Positions 29,609 through 40,295 of a DNA stretch of 64,000 nt are shown one piece after another. This DNA is from an uncultured Bacteroidales bacterium (GTDB lineage Bacteria > Bacteroidota > Bacteroidia > Bacteroidales > P3). The notes below the pieces were generated by a model that ran no database searches, was not told where the DNA came from, and saw nothing but the letters and a program-made list of their open reading frames with translations. The first letter of the stretch is position 1. Each line of letters begins with the position of its first letter. The DNA lies in contig CAMIVE010000002.1 in assembly GCA_946401725.1 (NCBI GenBank), positions 40,963-104,962 on the forward strand, given 5' to 3'. The position numbers and the translations under genes are program-made.

Positions 29609-30580
29609 TCAACCTCCATACGCATACTCGTCCACACGGGTATAAGAATAGGTGGTTTCTTCAAAATCCTGCCGACTGGCGGCGACATAACTGTAGGTCA
29701 CCGTGCGTCGCACAGGGTAATCTCCATCGTATCGATAGCTGTAATTGATATACTGGGGCTCATTCGCCCTGGGAGGAAACGTGGCGGATACAACATTATG
29801 CTCCGAAAGCATCCGGAACCCCAAGATGACACCGTCCCACATCTCTCTGCTGCCGAATAGCTGCGAATAAGGATTCTTCTTGTCATCATACTGCAGACTG
29901 ATTTCGTATTCCTCCATATCCGTACGGCTCCTGATGACAACCACATCGTCATCATCCCATACAAACTCCATATGCTCCACATAATTGCCTTTGCACCCCT
30001 TCTTTTGCCGACGAACGTTTGTCTGCACCGTCTCTTCTGCAACCAACGCTCCCACCACATCGCCCATCACGTGCGAAAACAACACGCTACAGGCTTTTTT
30101 CTGGAATGGAGTACCCTCTAATGACGCATAGTAGACCACGTCCATTGCCGTCATTTTGCCGTCGTTGTGACGGAACTGGCAACTGTACAACAACGTGTCG
30201 CGCTGATAGCAGTCTATACGTTCCAGCTTGCGACCGTCATAAAGGAATTCGTTCCGGATACGGTATGCGGGAATGATTGTACTGCTGATCTGCTTGCCTT
30301 CATAAAAGAAGACCTCAGAGTATGGGGGACTGTCATGGTAGTCGATTCGGTACAGCTCTTTCCCGTCCCAATTCCACGCTTCCGACAGGTGCCGATCGTA
30401 GTGGTACAACTCAACATCGCCCATCATCATCCGTTCTTCGGTGAACACCTGCGACACCCGATTCTTGGTCACCAACGCCCCTTCCTTCTTGCTGCACGAA
30501 GCACAAAACAGCATGCCCGTCGCTAGCAATACAGCAGCCAATCTGACTTTTTTATCAAGAAACAACATATTGATATACAA
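29609..30580 (-). CDS. Hypothetical lipoprotein
   Basis: 323 aa; GMLFCASCSKKEG lipobox. Confidence 0.75.
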   Translation of the reverse strand: MYINMLFLDKKVRLAAVLLATGMLFCASCSKKEGALVTKNRVSQVFTEERMMMGDVELYHYDRHLSEAWNWDGKELYRIDYHDSPPYSEVFFYEGKQISSTIIPAYRIRNEFLYDGRKLERIDCYQRDTLLYSCQFRHNDGKMTAMDVVYYASLEGTPFQKKACSVLFSHVMGDVVGALVAEETVQTNVRRQKKGCKGNYVEHMEFVWDDDDVVVIRSRTDMEEYEISLQYDDKKNPYSQLFGSREMWDGVILGFRMLSEHNVVSATFPPRANEPQYINYSYRYDGDYPVRRTVTYSYVAASRQDFEETTYSYTRVDEYAYGG

Positions 30581-30612
30581 TTAATAAATAATCATTATTT
30601 AAAGTATCAATT

Positions 30613-31035
30613 CTAGTACTCCGACAGCATCGGCTCTGTCATCCGAATCGGTGAGTCAACCCCGATGGTAATCGTCACATTACCGCCGGGAATCACCCTG
30701 ATAATGGTGTCGCCCCAGCGGTGGGTACCCGCATTCGAGTCCAAACGGACCTTGAGATGCGACGTCGCCTCGTTCGCCTCAAAAACATATCGCGTACCGC
30801 TACTCGGGTCCGATATGATATTGCTGTCTATGCGGATATCGCTGGCGTCATACTCATAGACAGTCGCGGTCGAGATAAGCGCCGCCGCCAGCGAAGGGAC
30901 CTTTCCTATCACCGTATAGCGTGTCTTCCCGTCATTAAACTCCTCTTCCTCGTCTCCGCACGACACCGTCGTGGACAAGAGTGCGACAGAGAGCAGCACC
31001 CAAAAAAGTCTTCTTGTTTTCATCATGCGACACAT
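30613..31035 (-). CDS. Hypothetical lipoprotein
   Basis: 140 aa; LLSTTVSCGDEEEE lipobox. Confidence 0.7.
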   Translation of the reverse strand: MCRMMKTRRLFWVLLSVALLSTTVSCGDEEEEFNDGKTRYTVIGKVPSLAAALISTATVYEYDASDIRIDSNIISDPSSGTRYVFEANEATSHLKVRLDSNAGTHRWGDTIIRVIPGGNVTITIGVDSPIRMTEPMLSEY

Positions 31036-31122
31036 TATGTAACGTAAATAGCTGTAACGCTGGTAATAATTTATTAATTCCCTAAAAAGGGTGATACGAT
31101 ATGGAAGTCAAAATGGACAACA

Positions 31123-32052
31123 CTAAAAATGCCGCGAGCGCTTCAACACAAAAGGCTGCATAACCTGATCGAACCCTAAAGCGACATCAACAGGGATATA
31201 ATCAATCCTGTACTGCATCGCATGACGGCGCAAAAGGCGCGTCTGCTCTTCCATCTCGGCGCGGTAACGGGCGGCAATCTCCGACGGGACGGCTTTCACC
31301 TTGCGGTCGCTTTCCATATCGATGAAATAACAGGGACGGTTGCCATAGTCCAACTCCAACTCCTTCGAACGGTCGAAAGTGTGAAAGAGCAGCACCTCGT
31401 GTTTGCAATGCCGCAGATGCCTCAGAGCATCGAACAACGGCTCCTGCTGGTCTCGCTGCACAAATGCGTCGGTGAAAAGCACCACCATCGAACGGCGATG
31501 CATCTGCTCCGCCATCAGATGGATTGTCTCCACCACCGAAGTACCCCGCTTCTCCAGACTCTCCGCCTTCACAGGCTGCAAAAGTTTCTCCAGAAGCGAA
31601 TAGACATACCGCTGGTGCAAAGTGCTCGACCGCACCTCTGTCTGCAGTTCAATCTTGTCAGAGAAAAGGGTCAGCCCGAAGGCGTCTCGCTGACGGACAA
31701 GGAGTTCCATCAACAGGGCTGCAGCGTATGTCGAAAAGGTGATTTTGTTGGGTTGTGCAAACTGCCCCTGCCGCTCCAAAGGGAAATACATCGATGACGA
31801 CCGGTCTATCAACACCTGGCACCGAAGGTTGGTCTCCTCCTCGTAGCGTTTCACAAAGAGCTTGTCCGTACGGCCATACAGCTTCCAGTCGATATGTCGC
31901 GTCGACTCACCGGTGTTGTACAGCCGATGCTCGGCAAACTCGACAGAAAAACCATGGAACGGACTTCTGTGAAGCCCCGTGATGAAGCCCTCAACAATCT
32001 GCTTGGCGAAGAAATCCAGCGATTTATACTTCTCTATTTCTTGAAACGGCAT
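31123..32052 (-). CDS. DUF58 family protein (MoxR-associated, vWA-like)
   Basis: GFSVEFAEHRLYNTGESTRHIDWKLYGRTDKLFVKRYEEETNL. Confidence 0.9.
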   Translation of the reverse strand: MPFQEIEKYKSLDFFAKQIVEGFITGLHRSPFHGFSVEFAEHRLYNTGESTRHIDWKLYGRTDKLFVKRYEEETNLRCQVLIDRSSSMYFPLERQGQFAQPNKITFSTYAAALLMELLVRQRDAFGLTLFSDKIELQTEVRSSTLHQRYVYSLLEKLLQPVKAESLEKRGTSVVETIHLMAEQMHRRSMVVLFTDAFVQRDQQEPLFDALRHLRHCKHEVLLFHTFDRSKELELDYGNRPCYFIDMESDRKVKAVPSEIAARYRAEMEEQTRLLRRHAMQYRIDYIPVDVALGFDQVMQPFVLKRSRHF

Positions 32053-32089
32053 ATAAACACATGCTCCGGCAGGCCCTCGCCAACCGCCA

Positions 32090-32404
32090 TTACATCAGGG
32101 CATTCAACTTCTCTACAAGCGTCGCTTTGGCGACCAAGCCTACCGACTTGTCTACTGCGGCTCCATCTTTCAGGAACAGCACCGTGGGAACATTGCGTAC
32201 ACGGAATTCCGATGCAATACCAGGTGCATCGTCGACATCCACCTTACAAACCAACGCTTTGCCTTCATACTCTTCAGCTATTTCATCGACAATGGGAGCC
32301 AAAGCTTTGCACGGACCGCACCAGGTGGCGCCGATATCCAACAGAACAGGAAGGTTTGACTGTTTTACCTCTGCAAAATTTTCATCGTTAACTATTTTTA
32401 CCAT
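32090..32404 (-). CDS. trxA: Thioredoxin
   Basis: GATWCGPCKALAPIVDEIA. Confidence 0.95.
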   Translation of the reverse strand: MVKIVNDENFAEVKQSNLPVLLDIGATWCGPCKALAPIVDEIAEEYEGKALVCKVDVDDAPGIASEFRVRNVPTVLFLKDGAAVDKSVGLVAKATLVEKLNALM

Positions 32405-32784
32405 AGTATCTTAATTTTTAAACTGTGAAACAATAATCTCTTGCAAAAATAACGAAAAAAAACATTTAAAATTTTTAATAAAGCAAGTTTTTTTTACCAC
32501 ACCATCCAACATGCTCATTTCTTGCCATATCCGCCATATTGCGTCACACAGACCCGCGACACGATACCACCCCCTGCTGAATTCTATGGAACCCGTGTTC
32601 AAAACCACCATCATCCCTGATTATCACCCTGTGTTCTTTGTACAAATGAAAAAAATTAATATATTATAAATCAACCGCATGCACTTCAACAGTTTTTTTT
32701 TACTCTTAAAGAAGCATTCAATCCGAAAAAAAAGCGTATTTTTGCAGTTGGATAATAGTATATCTATAGTAAAATACGAAAGAC

Positions 32785-34128
32785 ATGAATCGCAAACTAT
32801 TCATCACCCTGATTGCCTTTGCACTTATCTGCTGCATCCCTTCCGCACAAGCACAGAAGAACAAGAACGGAAAAGGCAAAAATAACAAACCCGCCCAAAC
32901 GGCACCCGAAGTGGTGGAACTGCCCGCCAACAGCAACGACTGCCTCTTCGCCATTGAGCTGTCGCCCGACGTGGCCTACGGCCCCACATCCGCCCCGCAA
33001 GGTGCCGGACGTATTCAGGAAATCATGCGCGACCGCAACAACACTCGCGTGTTTGAATATGAGCACAACTCCACCTGGTACAAATTCACCGTCCCCTATT
33101 CGGGTAACCTCGAAATCAATATCACTCCGACCAACGAATGGGACGACTATGACTTCATCGTCTACAAATACACCGATATCTATTTCAGCAACCACCTGAT
33201 CCAGAATAAAATCCGTCCCATCGCATCGGATCTCTCCATGAAAGATACCACCGGTATCGCCGCAGCGACACCCAAGGGCGGAAAAAATAAAACACAGCAG
33301 GATCTCAAACCGCGCAGCCGTCGTATGGTAACCCCGACCATGGGCATGAAAGCCGACGGCAAAAAACTCTTCATCGGACCCAACGAGGACTCTGAATTCC
33401 TGCGTTCCATCCCGGTCCGTAAAGGCGAAGTATACTACATCGTCCTCGATAACAAAAGCTCCAAAGGCGAAGGCCACACCATCAAGGTCTCCATCCAGGT
33501 GGAATCGTTTGAACCGATGGTTGTCTTCTACGACCCCGTCGCCAAGAAAAATATCGACGTCGACCTGCTCATCCTTGAGAAGAACACCGACAACCGTCCC
33601 ATCGCCAAGAATCCCGCGTTCCGCGGCGGCAAACTCAAGTTCGTCCCGGGTTTCAACTACACCCTCTACGCCAAGAAGGACGGCTACTTCAGCATTTTCA
33701 AGGAGTTCAACTCCAATATCTTCAAGGACGACACCCTGATGCGCGTCATCATGAACAAGACGGAGAAAGGCACCGTCTTCCCCATCGCCGACATCTACTT
33801 TGACGACGACGCCAACCTGCTGCCCGAATCCGACACCTCGCTGCTCAACTACATGCAGATGTTCAAAGGACACCCCGAAGTGACCTTCCAGATCAAAGGC
33901 TATGTACAGTCCTACGCTGTCGATATCGAAGCCGACCAGCAACTCTCCATCGCACGCGCCAAAAGTGTCAAGGATTTCTTTGTCGCCCACGGACTCAACC
34001 CCGACCAGATTACCATTGCCGGCATGACCCAGAACGAAATCAAACGTTCTGCCGCCGCCGCCCTCAATAAGCGCCAGGCATTCAAAGACACCAAGGTGGA
34101 ACTCATCATCACCGGTATCAGCAAATAA
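32785..34128 (+). CDS. OmpA-family C-terminal domain secreted protein
   Basis: 447 aa; signal peptide; IYFDDDANLLPESDTSLLNYMQMF...IARAKSVKDFFVAHGL. Confidence 0.85.
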   Translation: MNRKLFITLIAFALICCIPSAQAQKNKNGKGKNNKPAQTAPEVVELPANSNDCLFAIELSPDVAYGPTSAPQGAGRIQEIMRDRNNTRVFEYEHNSTWYKFTVPYSGNLEINITPTNEWDDYDFIVYKYTDIYFSNHLIQNKIRPIASDLSMKDTTGIAAATPKGGKNKTQQDLKPRSRRMVTPTMGMKADGKKLFIGPNEDSEFLRSIPVRKGEVYYIVLDNKSSKGEGHTIKVSIQVESFEPMVVFYDPVAKKNIDVDLLILEKNTDNRPIAKNPAFRGGKLKFVPGFNYTLYAKKDGYFSIFKEFNSNIFKDDTLMRVIMNKTEKGTVFPIADIYFDDDANLLPESDTSLLNYMQMFKGHPEVTFQIKGYVQSYAVDIEADQQLSIARAKSVKDFFVAHGLNPDQITIAGMTQNEIKRSAAAALNKRQAFKDTKVELIITGISK

Positions 34129-34139
34129 ACGGGCGCTGA

Positions 34140-35993
34140 ATGTCCGACATCATCAACATACTGCCCGACAGTGTGGCCAACCAGATTGCCGCCGGCGAGG
34201 TGGTCGATCGGCCTGCGTCTGCCGTCAAGGAGCTGCTTGAAAACGCCCTCGACGCTGGCGCCACCGCCATCCAGCTTATCGTCAAAGACGCCGGCCGCAC
34301 ACTCATCCAAGTCGTCGACAACGGCTGCGGCATGACCGAGGGCGACGCCCGTCGCTGCTTCGAACGGCACGCCACCTCCAAAATCAAACAGGCCGACGAC
34401 CTCTTCGCCATCCGCACCATGGGTTTCCGCGGTGAAGCGCTGGCTTCCATCGCCGCAGTGGCGCAGGTGGAACTCAAGACACGTCAGCACGACAGCGAAT
34501 GGGGCACCCAGATCGTCATCGAAGGGTCCGACCTCAAGGAACAGTCGCCCTGCAGCTGCGCCCCCGGCACCTCCATCGCCGTCAAGAACCTTTTCTTCAA
34601 TATCCCCGCACGACGCAATTTCCTCAAGCGCGACAGCATCGAACTGTCACACATCGAAGAGATCTTCAAGCGCGTGGCATTGGCCAACTACACGGTCGAC
34701 TTCTCCTTCCACCACAACGGACGCCTGCTCTACGATCTCAAGTCGGGCAATTTCGCCCAGCGGATCACCGCCATCTTCGGACTCTCGTTCAAAGAACGGC
34801 TCTACCCTGTCGAGGAACAGACAGAACCGGTGAAAGTGCGCGGCTACGTGGGCAAGGCGGAGTTCGTCAAGCGGATGCGCGGCGAACAGTACCTCTTTGT
34901 CAATAACCGGTTCATCCGCCACAACGGGCTTTCCGCCGCCGTGGAAAGAGCCTACAGCGAACTCATCCCCGAACGGACCTACCCCTCCTACTTCCTTCTT
35001 CTCGAGGTTGACCCTCAGCGCATCGATGTGAATATCCACCCCACCAAGACCGAGGTCAAATTCCTCGACGAACAGGTCATCTTCGCCATCCTGCGCGCCG
35101 CCACCAAGAAAGCACTCGGACAGTTTTCCTTGGCTTCCGAACTGGAATTCAACCCTTCGACAGAAATCGACTTCACCCCCGCAGCCAAAGACTATATCCC
35201 TCATAAACCGACGGTCAGCTACAACCCCAGCTACAACCCCTTCCGCAGTACCTCCTCGGCTTCCGACGAACGGAAAGGCGGCTCCCGCAGCTTCACTCCC
35301 GACCGCACTCTTGATGCAGACATTAACGAGCCTCCCCGCGATTTCTTCGACAACGGACAACCGACGGACGCTCCACTGGAGCTGTTCGAAGGACAACCCG
35401 CCGCCGACAGCCAGACTACCGCAGCCTCCGGAGGGACGACACCTATCTCCTACCTCAACCGATACATCGTCACCACGCTCAAGTCGGGCATCGTCGTCAT
35501 CGACCAGCAGCGTGCCCACGAACGCATTCTCTACGAGAGACTCCTGCAACGCCGTGCCGCCGCCCAGCCATCAGCCCAGCAGCTGCTCTTCCCCGTCAAC
35601 TGCACCTTCAACGCCGCCGACAGCGAACTGCTGACCGAAATCACCCCCTCGCTGGAAGGTCTCGGTTTCGTCATACAGCCCCTCGGACAAAACACCTTTG
35701 TCGTGACTGCTGCGCCGAGCGACTTAGACGACAGCGACCTGCAGCAGGTGCTCAACTACCTGATAGGCGACTACAAGAACAGCATGATGCAGCGCTACAG
35801 CGACCGCGACAAGAGCATCTGCCTTTCCCTGGCACGACACATGGCTGTCCGCAGCGGCAAACCGCTCCAACCTGAAGAGATGCAGCACCTCATCGCCGAG
35901 CTTTTCAGCTGCCAGGCACCCGACATGTCCCCTTCCGGCAAACGAACCATGATCATCTTCAACGAGCAGGACCTGTCGGAGAGATTCAAATAA
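34140..35993 (+). CDS. mutL: DNA mismatch repair protein MutL
   Basis: INILPDSVANQIAAGEVVDRPASAVKELLENALDAGA, GFRGEAL. Confidence 0.97.
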   Translation: MSDIINILPDSVANQIAAGEVVDRPASAVKELLENALDAGATAIQLIVKDAGRTLIQVVDNGCGMTEGDARRCFERHATSKIKQADDLFAIRTMGFRGEALASIAAVAQVELKTRQHDSEWGTQIVIEGSDLKEQSPCSCAPGTSIAVKNLFFNIPARRNFLKRDSIELSHIEEIFKRVALANYTVDFSFHHNGRLLYDLKSGNFAQRITAIFGLSFKERLYPVEEQTEPVKVRGYVGKAEFVKRMRGEQYLFVNNRFIRHNGLSAAVERAYSELIPERTYPSYFLLLEVDPQRIDVNIHPTKTEVKFLDEQVIFAILRAATKKALGQFSLASELEFNPSTEIDFTPAAKDYIPHKPTVSYNPSYNPFRSTSSASDERKGGSRSFTPDRTLDADINEPPRDFFDNGQPTDAPLELFEGQPAADSQTTAASGGTTPISYLNRYIVTTLKSGIVVIDQQRAHERILYERLLQRRAAAQPSAQQLLFPVNCTFNAADSELLTEITPSLEGLGFVIQPLGQNTFVVTAAPSDLDDSDLQQVLNYLIGDYKNSMMQRYSDRDKSICLSLARHMAVRSGKPLQPEEMQHLIAELFSCQAPDMSPSGKRTMIIFNEQDLSERFK

Positions 35994-36012
35994 CACCCAA
36001 CGACCACACACC

Positions 36013-36861
36013 ATGAACCAACAATACAGCCCCCAAGGCTTCCGCATGCTCCCCACCGGTGTCAAACACCTGCTGATCATCAACATCCTTTTCTTCGCTG
36101 CCACCCTTATCCTGCGCAAATCGCTCGGCTTCGACCTCGAGCAGCATCTGGCGCTCTATTTCGTGGACAGCGACATGTTCCGCCCCTGGCAGTACATCAC
36201 CTATATGTTCATGCACGGAAGTGTGGAGCATATCCTCTTCAACATGTTCGCCCTCTGGATGTTCGGTTATATCCTCGAAAACTTCTGGGGCACCCGCCGC
36301 TTCCTGGTCTTCTATTTTATTTGCGGCATCGGCGCCGGACTGGTCCACACGGCAGTCACCTGGATCACGTCGGCACCCGTTCTCAACGCCATCAACCTCT
36401 ACGCCTCCAATCCGTCGCCCGACGCACTGATACAAATCGCCAACGACCATTTCCGCGGCATCATCAACCCCGAATGGGTAACCGAGATCACCAACGCCTG
36501 GCGACAGGGCCAGTATGTTCCCGGCGGATTCGGTCTCATGACCTCCGACGCGCTGCTTGACCTCTACAACAAGGCCATCATCGGCATCCCCACCGTCGGA
36601 GCCTCCGGCGCCATCTACGGCATCCTGCTAGCTTACGGACTCATGTTCCCCAACCAATACATCTACCTGTATTTCTTCCTTCCCATCAAGGCTCGCTGGT
36701 TCGTCATCATCTACGCCGCCATCGAGCTCTTCACCGGCGTAACCGGCACCAACGACGGCATAGCCCATTTTGCACACCTGGGTGGCATGCTCTTCGGACT
36801 CCTCATGATTCTTTACTGGCGTAAAAAAGACCGCTCCGGCCATTGGAGCAACCCGATATGA
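36013..36861 (+). CDS. Rhomboid family intramembrane serine protease
   Basis: MFMHGSVEHILFNMFALWMFG, VGASGAIYGIL, AHFAHLGGMLFG. Confidence 0.92.
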   Translation: MNQQYSPQGFRMLPTGVKHLLIINILFFAATLILRKSLGFDLEQHLALYFVDSDMFRPWQYITYMFMHGSVEHILFNMFALWMFGYILENFWGTRRFLVFYFICGIGAGLVHTAVTWITSAPVLNAINLYASNPSPDALIQIANDHFRGIINPEWVTEITNAWRQGQYVPGGFGLMTSDALLDLYNKAIIGIPTVGASGAIYGILLAYGLMFPNQYIYLYFFLPIKARWFVIIYAAIELFTGVTGTNDGIAHFAHLGGMLFGLLMILYWRKKDRSGHWSNPI

Positions 36862-37733
36862 CCCCCTACCGCAAAGGACTGATCTACGGACTGCTCTGCT
36901 ACACCATCTGGGGGCTGTTCCCGCTCTACTGGCGGCTGCTCGATCATGTCGACAGCTTCGAAATCCTCGCCCACCGCATGGTATGGTCGGCCGTGTTCAT
37001 GGTTACCCTCTTCATCGGCATCCGCCACATGCGGCTCCGGCAGCATATCCGTTCCCTCCGACAGTACCTGATGCTCCTGCTCACCGGCGCACTCATCTCC
37101 TTCAACTGGGGACTGTACATCTGGGCCATCAACCACGGCTACATCCTCCAGAGCAGTCTGGGCTATTATATCAACCCACTCGTCAACATCCTGCTGGGAC
37201 GCCTCTTCCTCCACGAACGGCTCAACCGGGCGCAGACCGTGGCACTCATCCTGGCACTGACCGGCGTACTCTATTTCACCATCGACTACGGCCACTTCCC
37301 GATTATCTCCATCGGACTGGCTCTCAGCTTCGGCATCTACGGTCTCTTGAAGAAAAAGATGGGACTCAACGCCACCCCTGCCCTCACGGTGGAGACCCTC
37401 TGGATGGCGCCCGCCGCGATTGCCTTTATCGTTTACTGCTACACCCAAGGCGACTCGGCCCTCAACACCTTCGAGCCTCTCACCTGGCTGCTCCTGCTCC
37501 TGGCCGGCGCCGTCACCGCCATCCCCCTGCTTCTGTATGGTAAAGCCGCCGAGCGGATCACCCTGACCGCCCTCGGCTTCCTGCAATACGTCTCCCCTAC
37601 GGGACAGTTCCTCATCGGCATCTTCGTCTACGGCGAGTCCTTCACCACCGCCCATATCGTCTGCTTCTGCTGCATCTGGGCCGGACTCACCTTCTTCTCC
37701 GTCGACACCATCCGCCGCCTGCGCCGGCATTAA
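36858..37733 (+). CDS. rarD: EamA family transporter RarD
   Basis: KGLIYGLLCYTIWGLFPLYWRLL; ATGA overlap with rhomboid stop. Confidence 0.9.
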   Translation: MTPYRKGLIYGLLCYTIWGLFPLYWRLLDHVDSFEILAHRMVWSAVFMVTLFIGIRHMRLRQHIRSLRQYLMLLLTGALISFNWGLYIWAINHGYILQSSLGYYINPLVNILLGRLFLHERLNRAQTVALILALTGVLYFTIDYGHFPIISIGLALSFGIYGLLKKKMGLNATPALTVETLWMAPAAIAFIVYCYTQGDSALNTFEPLTWLLLLLAGAVTAIPLLLYGKAAERITLTALGFLQYVSPTGQFLIGIFVYGESFTTAHIVCFCCIWAGLTFFSVDTIRRLRRH

Positions 37734-37760
37734 AACAGCCCCCTCCACTAAACAAAAAAA

Positions 37761-37783
37761 AGGCTCACGTTTCACGTGAGCCT
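37761..37783. terminator. Bidirectional terminator hairpin
   Basis: AGGCTCACGT-ttc-ACGTGAGCCT with flanking A-run/T-run between convergent genes. Confidence 0.85.
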
Positions 37784-37809
37784 CTTGTTTATTAAGGGAA
37801 AACACACAT

Positions 37810-38823
37810 TTATTCCACAACGACGTTCCAGTGGTGGACATCTTCAATTTCGCCCAACTGGATACCGCGCAGGTGCTCATACAGCTTGGTGCTGATGGGA
37901 CCCGGCTTCTTGCCGAACTCGTAGCTCTTGCCTGCCTCGGGGTCGTCGATGCGCTCGATGGGGCTGATGACAGCGGCGGTACCGCAAGCACCGGCTTCCT
38001 GGCAATCGGCCAGCTCTTCGACGGCGATGGGACGACGTTCCACCTTGATACCCATATCCTCAGCCAGCTGCATGAGGCTCTTGTTGGTGATGGAAGGCAG
38101 GATGGAGGTCGACTTCGGCGTGATGTAGACACCGTCCTTGATGGCGAAGAAGTTGGCAGCGCCAGCCTCGTCGACATATTTCTTCTCCTTGGCATCCAGA
38201 TAGAACTCGCAGGCGTACTGACCGCCGTGGCAAGCCTCGACGTGAGCCTTCAGCGAAGCAGCGTAGTTGCCGCCCACCTTGTAGATACCGGTTCCCAGAG
38301 GAGCCGAACGGTCATACTTGCGGGTGATGACATAGGGGTTGGCCTGGAAACCGCCCTTGAAGTAAGGTCCCACGGGGGTAACGAAGATGAGGAAAAGGTA
38401 CTCGTTGGCGGGTTTCACACCCACGGTGATGCCGGTACCGATCATCAGAGGACGCAGATAGAGGCTGGCACCCGTGCCGTAAGGCGGGATGAAACGCTCG
38501 TTCATCTTGACAACCTTCTTGCACATCTCGATGAAACGGTCGGTGGGCATTTCAGGCATCATGATACCGCGGCTGGTGTTCTGCATACGGGCAGCGTTCT
38601 CGTCGGGACGGAACATACGGATTTTACCATCCTTGCAACGATAAGCCTTCAAGCCTTCGAAAGACTCCTGGCCATAGTGCAAACTTGAAGCAGCCATGTG
38701 GATGTTGATGGTCTCTTCGGAGGAAACCTCAATCTCACCCCATTTGCCGTCGCGATACCAGCAACGAACATTGTAATCCGTTTTTACGTAACCAAACGGA
38801 AGGTTTTGCCAATCTATATTCAT
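37810..38823 (-). CDS. ilvE: Branched-chain amino acid aminotransferase
   Basis: SSLHYGQESFEGLKAYRCKDGKIRMFRPDENAARM, DEAGAANFF. Confidence 0.95.
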   Translation of the reverse strand: MNIDWQNLPFGYVKTDYNVRCWYRDGKWGEIEVSSEETINIHMAASSLHYGQESFEGLKAYRCKDGKIRMFRPDENAARMQNTSRGIMMPEMPTDRFIEMCKKVVKMNERFIPPYGTGASLYLRPLMIGTGITVGVKPANEYLFLIFVTPVGPYFKGGFQANPYVITRKYDRSAPLGTGIYKVGGNYAASLKAHVEACHGGQYACEFYLDAKEKKYVDEAGAANFFAIKDGVYITPKSTSILPSITNKSLMQLAEDMGIKVERRPIAVEELADCQEAGACGTAAVISPIERIDDPEAGKSYEFGKKPGPISTKLYEHLRGIQLGEIEDVHHWNVVVE

Positions 38824-38869
38824 GATATTTAGTTTTTTATTAATGTTTTACATTTATTTTTAGTAAATG

Positions 38870-38900
38870 CAAAGATAAACCAAAAAAGTGAATTGGCAAA
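38870..38900 (-). promoter_or_regulatory. Bacteroidota promoter TTTG-N19-TATCTTTG for ilvE
   Basis: Minus strand TTTGCCAATTCACTTTTTTGGTTTATCTTTG. Confidence 0.65.
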
Positions 38901-38938
38901 AAAATAATTGAAAATGGATAAAAAGGTGATAAAAAAAA

Positions 38939-38957
38939 GGAAACCGCAACGGTTTCC
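38939..38957 (-). terminator. Terminator after the tRNA
   Basis: GGAAACCG-caa-CGGTTTCC followed by a T-run on the minus strand. Confidence 0.75.
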
Positions 38958-38964
38958 ATTTTTG

Positions 38965-39038
38965 TGGTCCCTCTTGGGCTCGAACCAAGGACCCGCTGAT
39001 TATGAGTCAGCTGCTCTAACCGACTGAGCTAAGGGACC
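38965..39038 (-). tRNA. tRNA-Met (anticodon CAU)
   Basis: GGTCCCTTAGCTCAGTCGGTTAGAGCAGCTGACTCATAATCAGCGGGTCCTTGGTTCGAGCCCAAGAGGGACCA; anticodon loop CTCATAA; no encoded CCA beyond the discriminator. Confidence 0.92.
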
Positions 39039-39274
39039 GAAACGACCTGGGAGAGACAGACGAAACTGAGTTCTCCGCGTCAATTTCGAGGTGCAAAAGT
39101 ACAAACAATTTGCGACATGGGCAAAAAAAAATGACAACCCATCAAGGCATCCCCTCTAACTCGTTTATTTTCATAAATAATTTTTCATGGCGAAAAAAAG
39201 TTTTTTTCAATCAAAAAACACTTCCATTACGAATTATTTTGTAATTTTGCACCTTGAAAAATGATTGTTTTTGT

Positions 39275-39700
39275 ATGGCAAGAATCATGGCAATTGACTA
39301 TGGCAGAAAGCGTACGGGCTTGGCAGTGACCGACGAGTTGCAGCTCATTGCGACAGGGTTGACCACCGTGGAGACCTCCAAGCTGACGGCTTTCCTCGAC
39401 GACTATTGCCGCAAAGAGAAAGTGGAGCGTTTTGTGGTGGGCGAAGCCAAGCACATGGACAACACCCCATCCGAATCAGCCCAGTACATCGAACCTTTCG
39501 TTGCCTCCCTCTCCAAACGCTTTCCCGACATCCCCGTGTCGCGCATTGACGAACGCTTCACCTCCAAGATGGCGTTCCAAGCCATGATTGACGGCGGACT
39601 GCATAAGAAACAGCGTCAAAACAAAGGTCTGATTGACACCGTCAGCGCCGTCCTTATGCTCCAGAACTACATGCAACTACAATCTAACCTTAAAAAATAA
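39275..39700 (+). CDS. ruvX: RuvX/YqgF Holliday junction resolvase-like
   Basis: MAIDYGRKRTGLAVTD...RIDERFTSKMA. Confidence 0.92.
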   Translation: MARIMAIDYGRKRTGLAVTDELQLIATGLTTVETSKLTAFLDDYCRKEKVERFVVGEAKHMDNTPSESAQYIEPFVASLSKRFPDIPVSRIDERFTSKMAFQAMIDGGLHKKQRQNKGLIDTVSAVLMLQNYMQLQSNLKK

Positions 39701-39717
39701 CGAAAACCAAAGAACCC

Positions 39718-40284
39718 ATGATCCTCCCCATTGTAGGCTACGGCGACCCCATCCTCCGCAAGGAATCCGCCCCCATCACCAAAGACTATCCCGAACTCAA
39801 GCAACTCATCGACGACATGTTCGAGACCATGTACGCCGCCGACGGCGTAGGTCTCGCCGCACCCCAGATCGACCGTTCCATACAACTCGTGGTCATCGGA
39901 TTCCGCCCCTACGACGAGAAGACCGACACCTACGGAGAAGAAGACGAGCGCCATGTGCTCATCAACCCGGAGATTCTCGAGGAACGCGGGGAGAAGAAAT
40001 ACTTCAACGAGGGCTGTCTCAGCATCCCTGAAATCCATGAAGACGTGCTGCGTCCCGACACCATCCTGCTCCATTGGTTCGACGAAAATTTTGAGGAGCA
40101 CACCGAGGAAATCACCGGCATGTTCGCACGCGTCGCACAACATGAAATCGACCACCTGCACGGCAAAGTCTTCACCGACCGGCTCAGCTCCCTCAGAAAG
40201 ACCATGATCAAGCGCCGCCTCAACGAAGTGGCCGCCGGCAAAGTCAGCACCCGTTACCGCATGAAAAGAAACAGAAACAAATAA
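39718..40284 (+). CDS. def: Peptide deformylase
   Basis: GVGLAAPQID, EGCLSIPEI, QHEIDHLHGKVF. Confidence 0.96.
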   Translation: MILPIVGYGDPILRKESAPITKDYPELKQLIDDMFETMYAADGVGLAAPQIDRSIQLVVIGFRPYDEKTDTYGEEDERHVLINPEILEERGEKKYFNEGCLSIPEIHEDVLRPDTILLHWFDENFEEHTEEITGMFARVAQHEIDHLHGKVFTDRLSSLRKTMIKRRLNEVAAGKVSTRYRMKRNRNK

Positions 40285-40295
40285 TCCATACATCC

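Noticed and set aside
32797-33990. 397-aa minus-strand ORF antisense to the OmpA-family gene
   Set aside because: Same codon-bias mirror signature; sense-strand product has signal peptide and OmpA motifs.
34647-35549. 300-aa minus-strand ORF antisense to mutL
   Set aside because: MutL is unambiguous on the plus strand.
36813-38195. 460-aa minus-strand ORF spanning rarD, a terminator and ilvE 3' end
   Set aside because: Crosses a strong terminator and two convergent genes; not coding.
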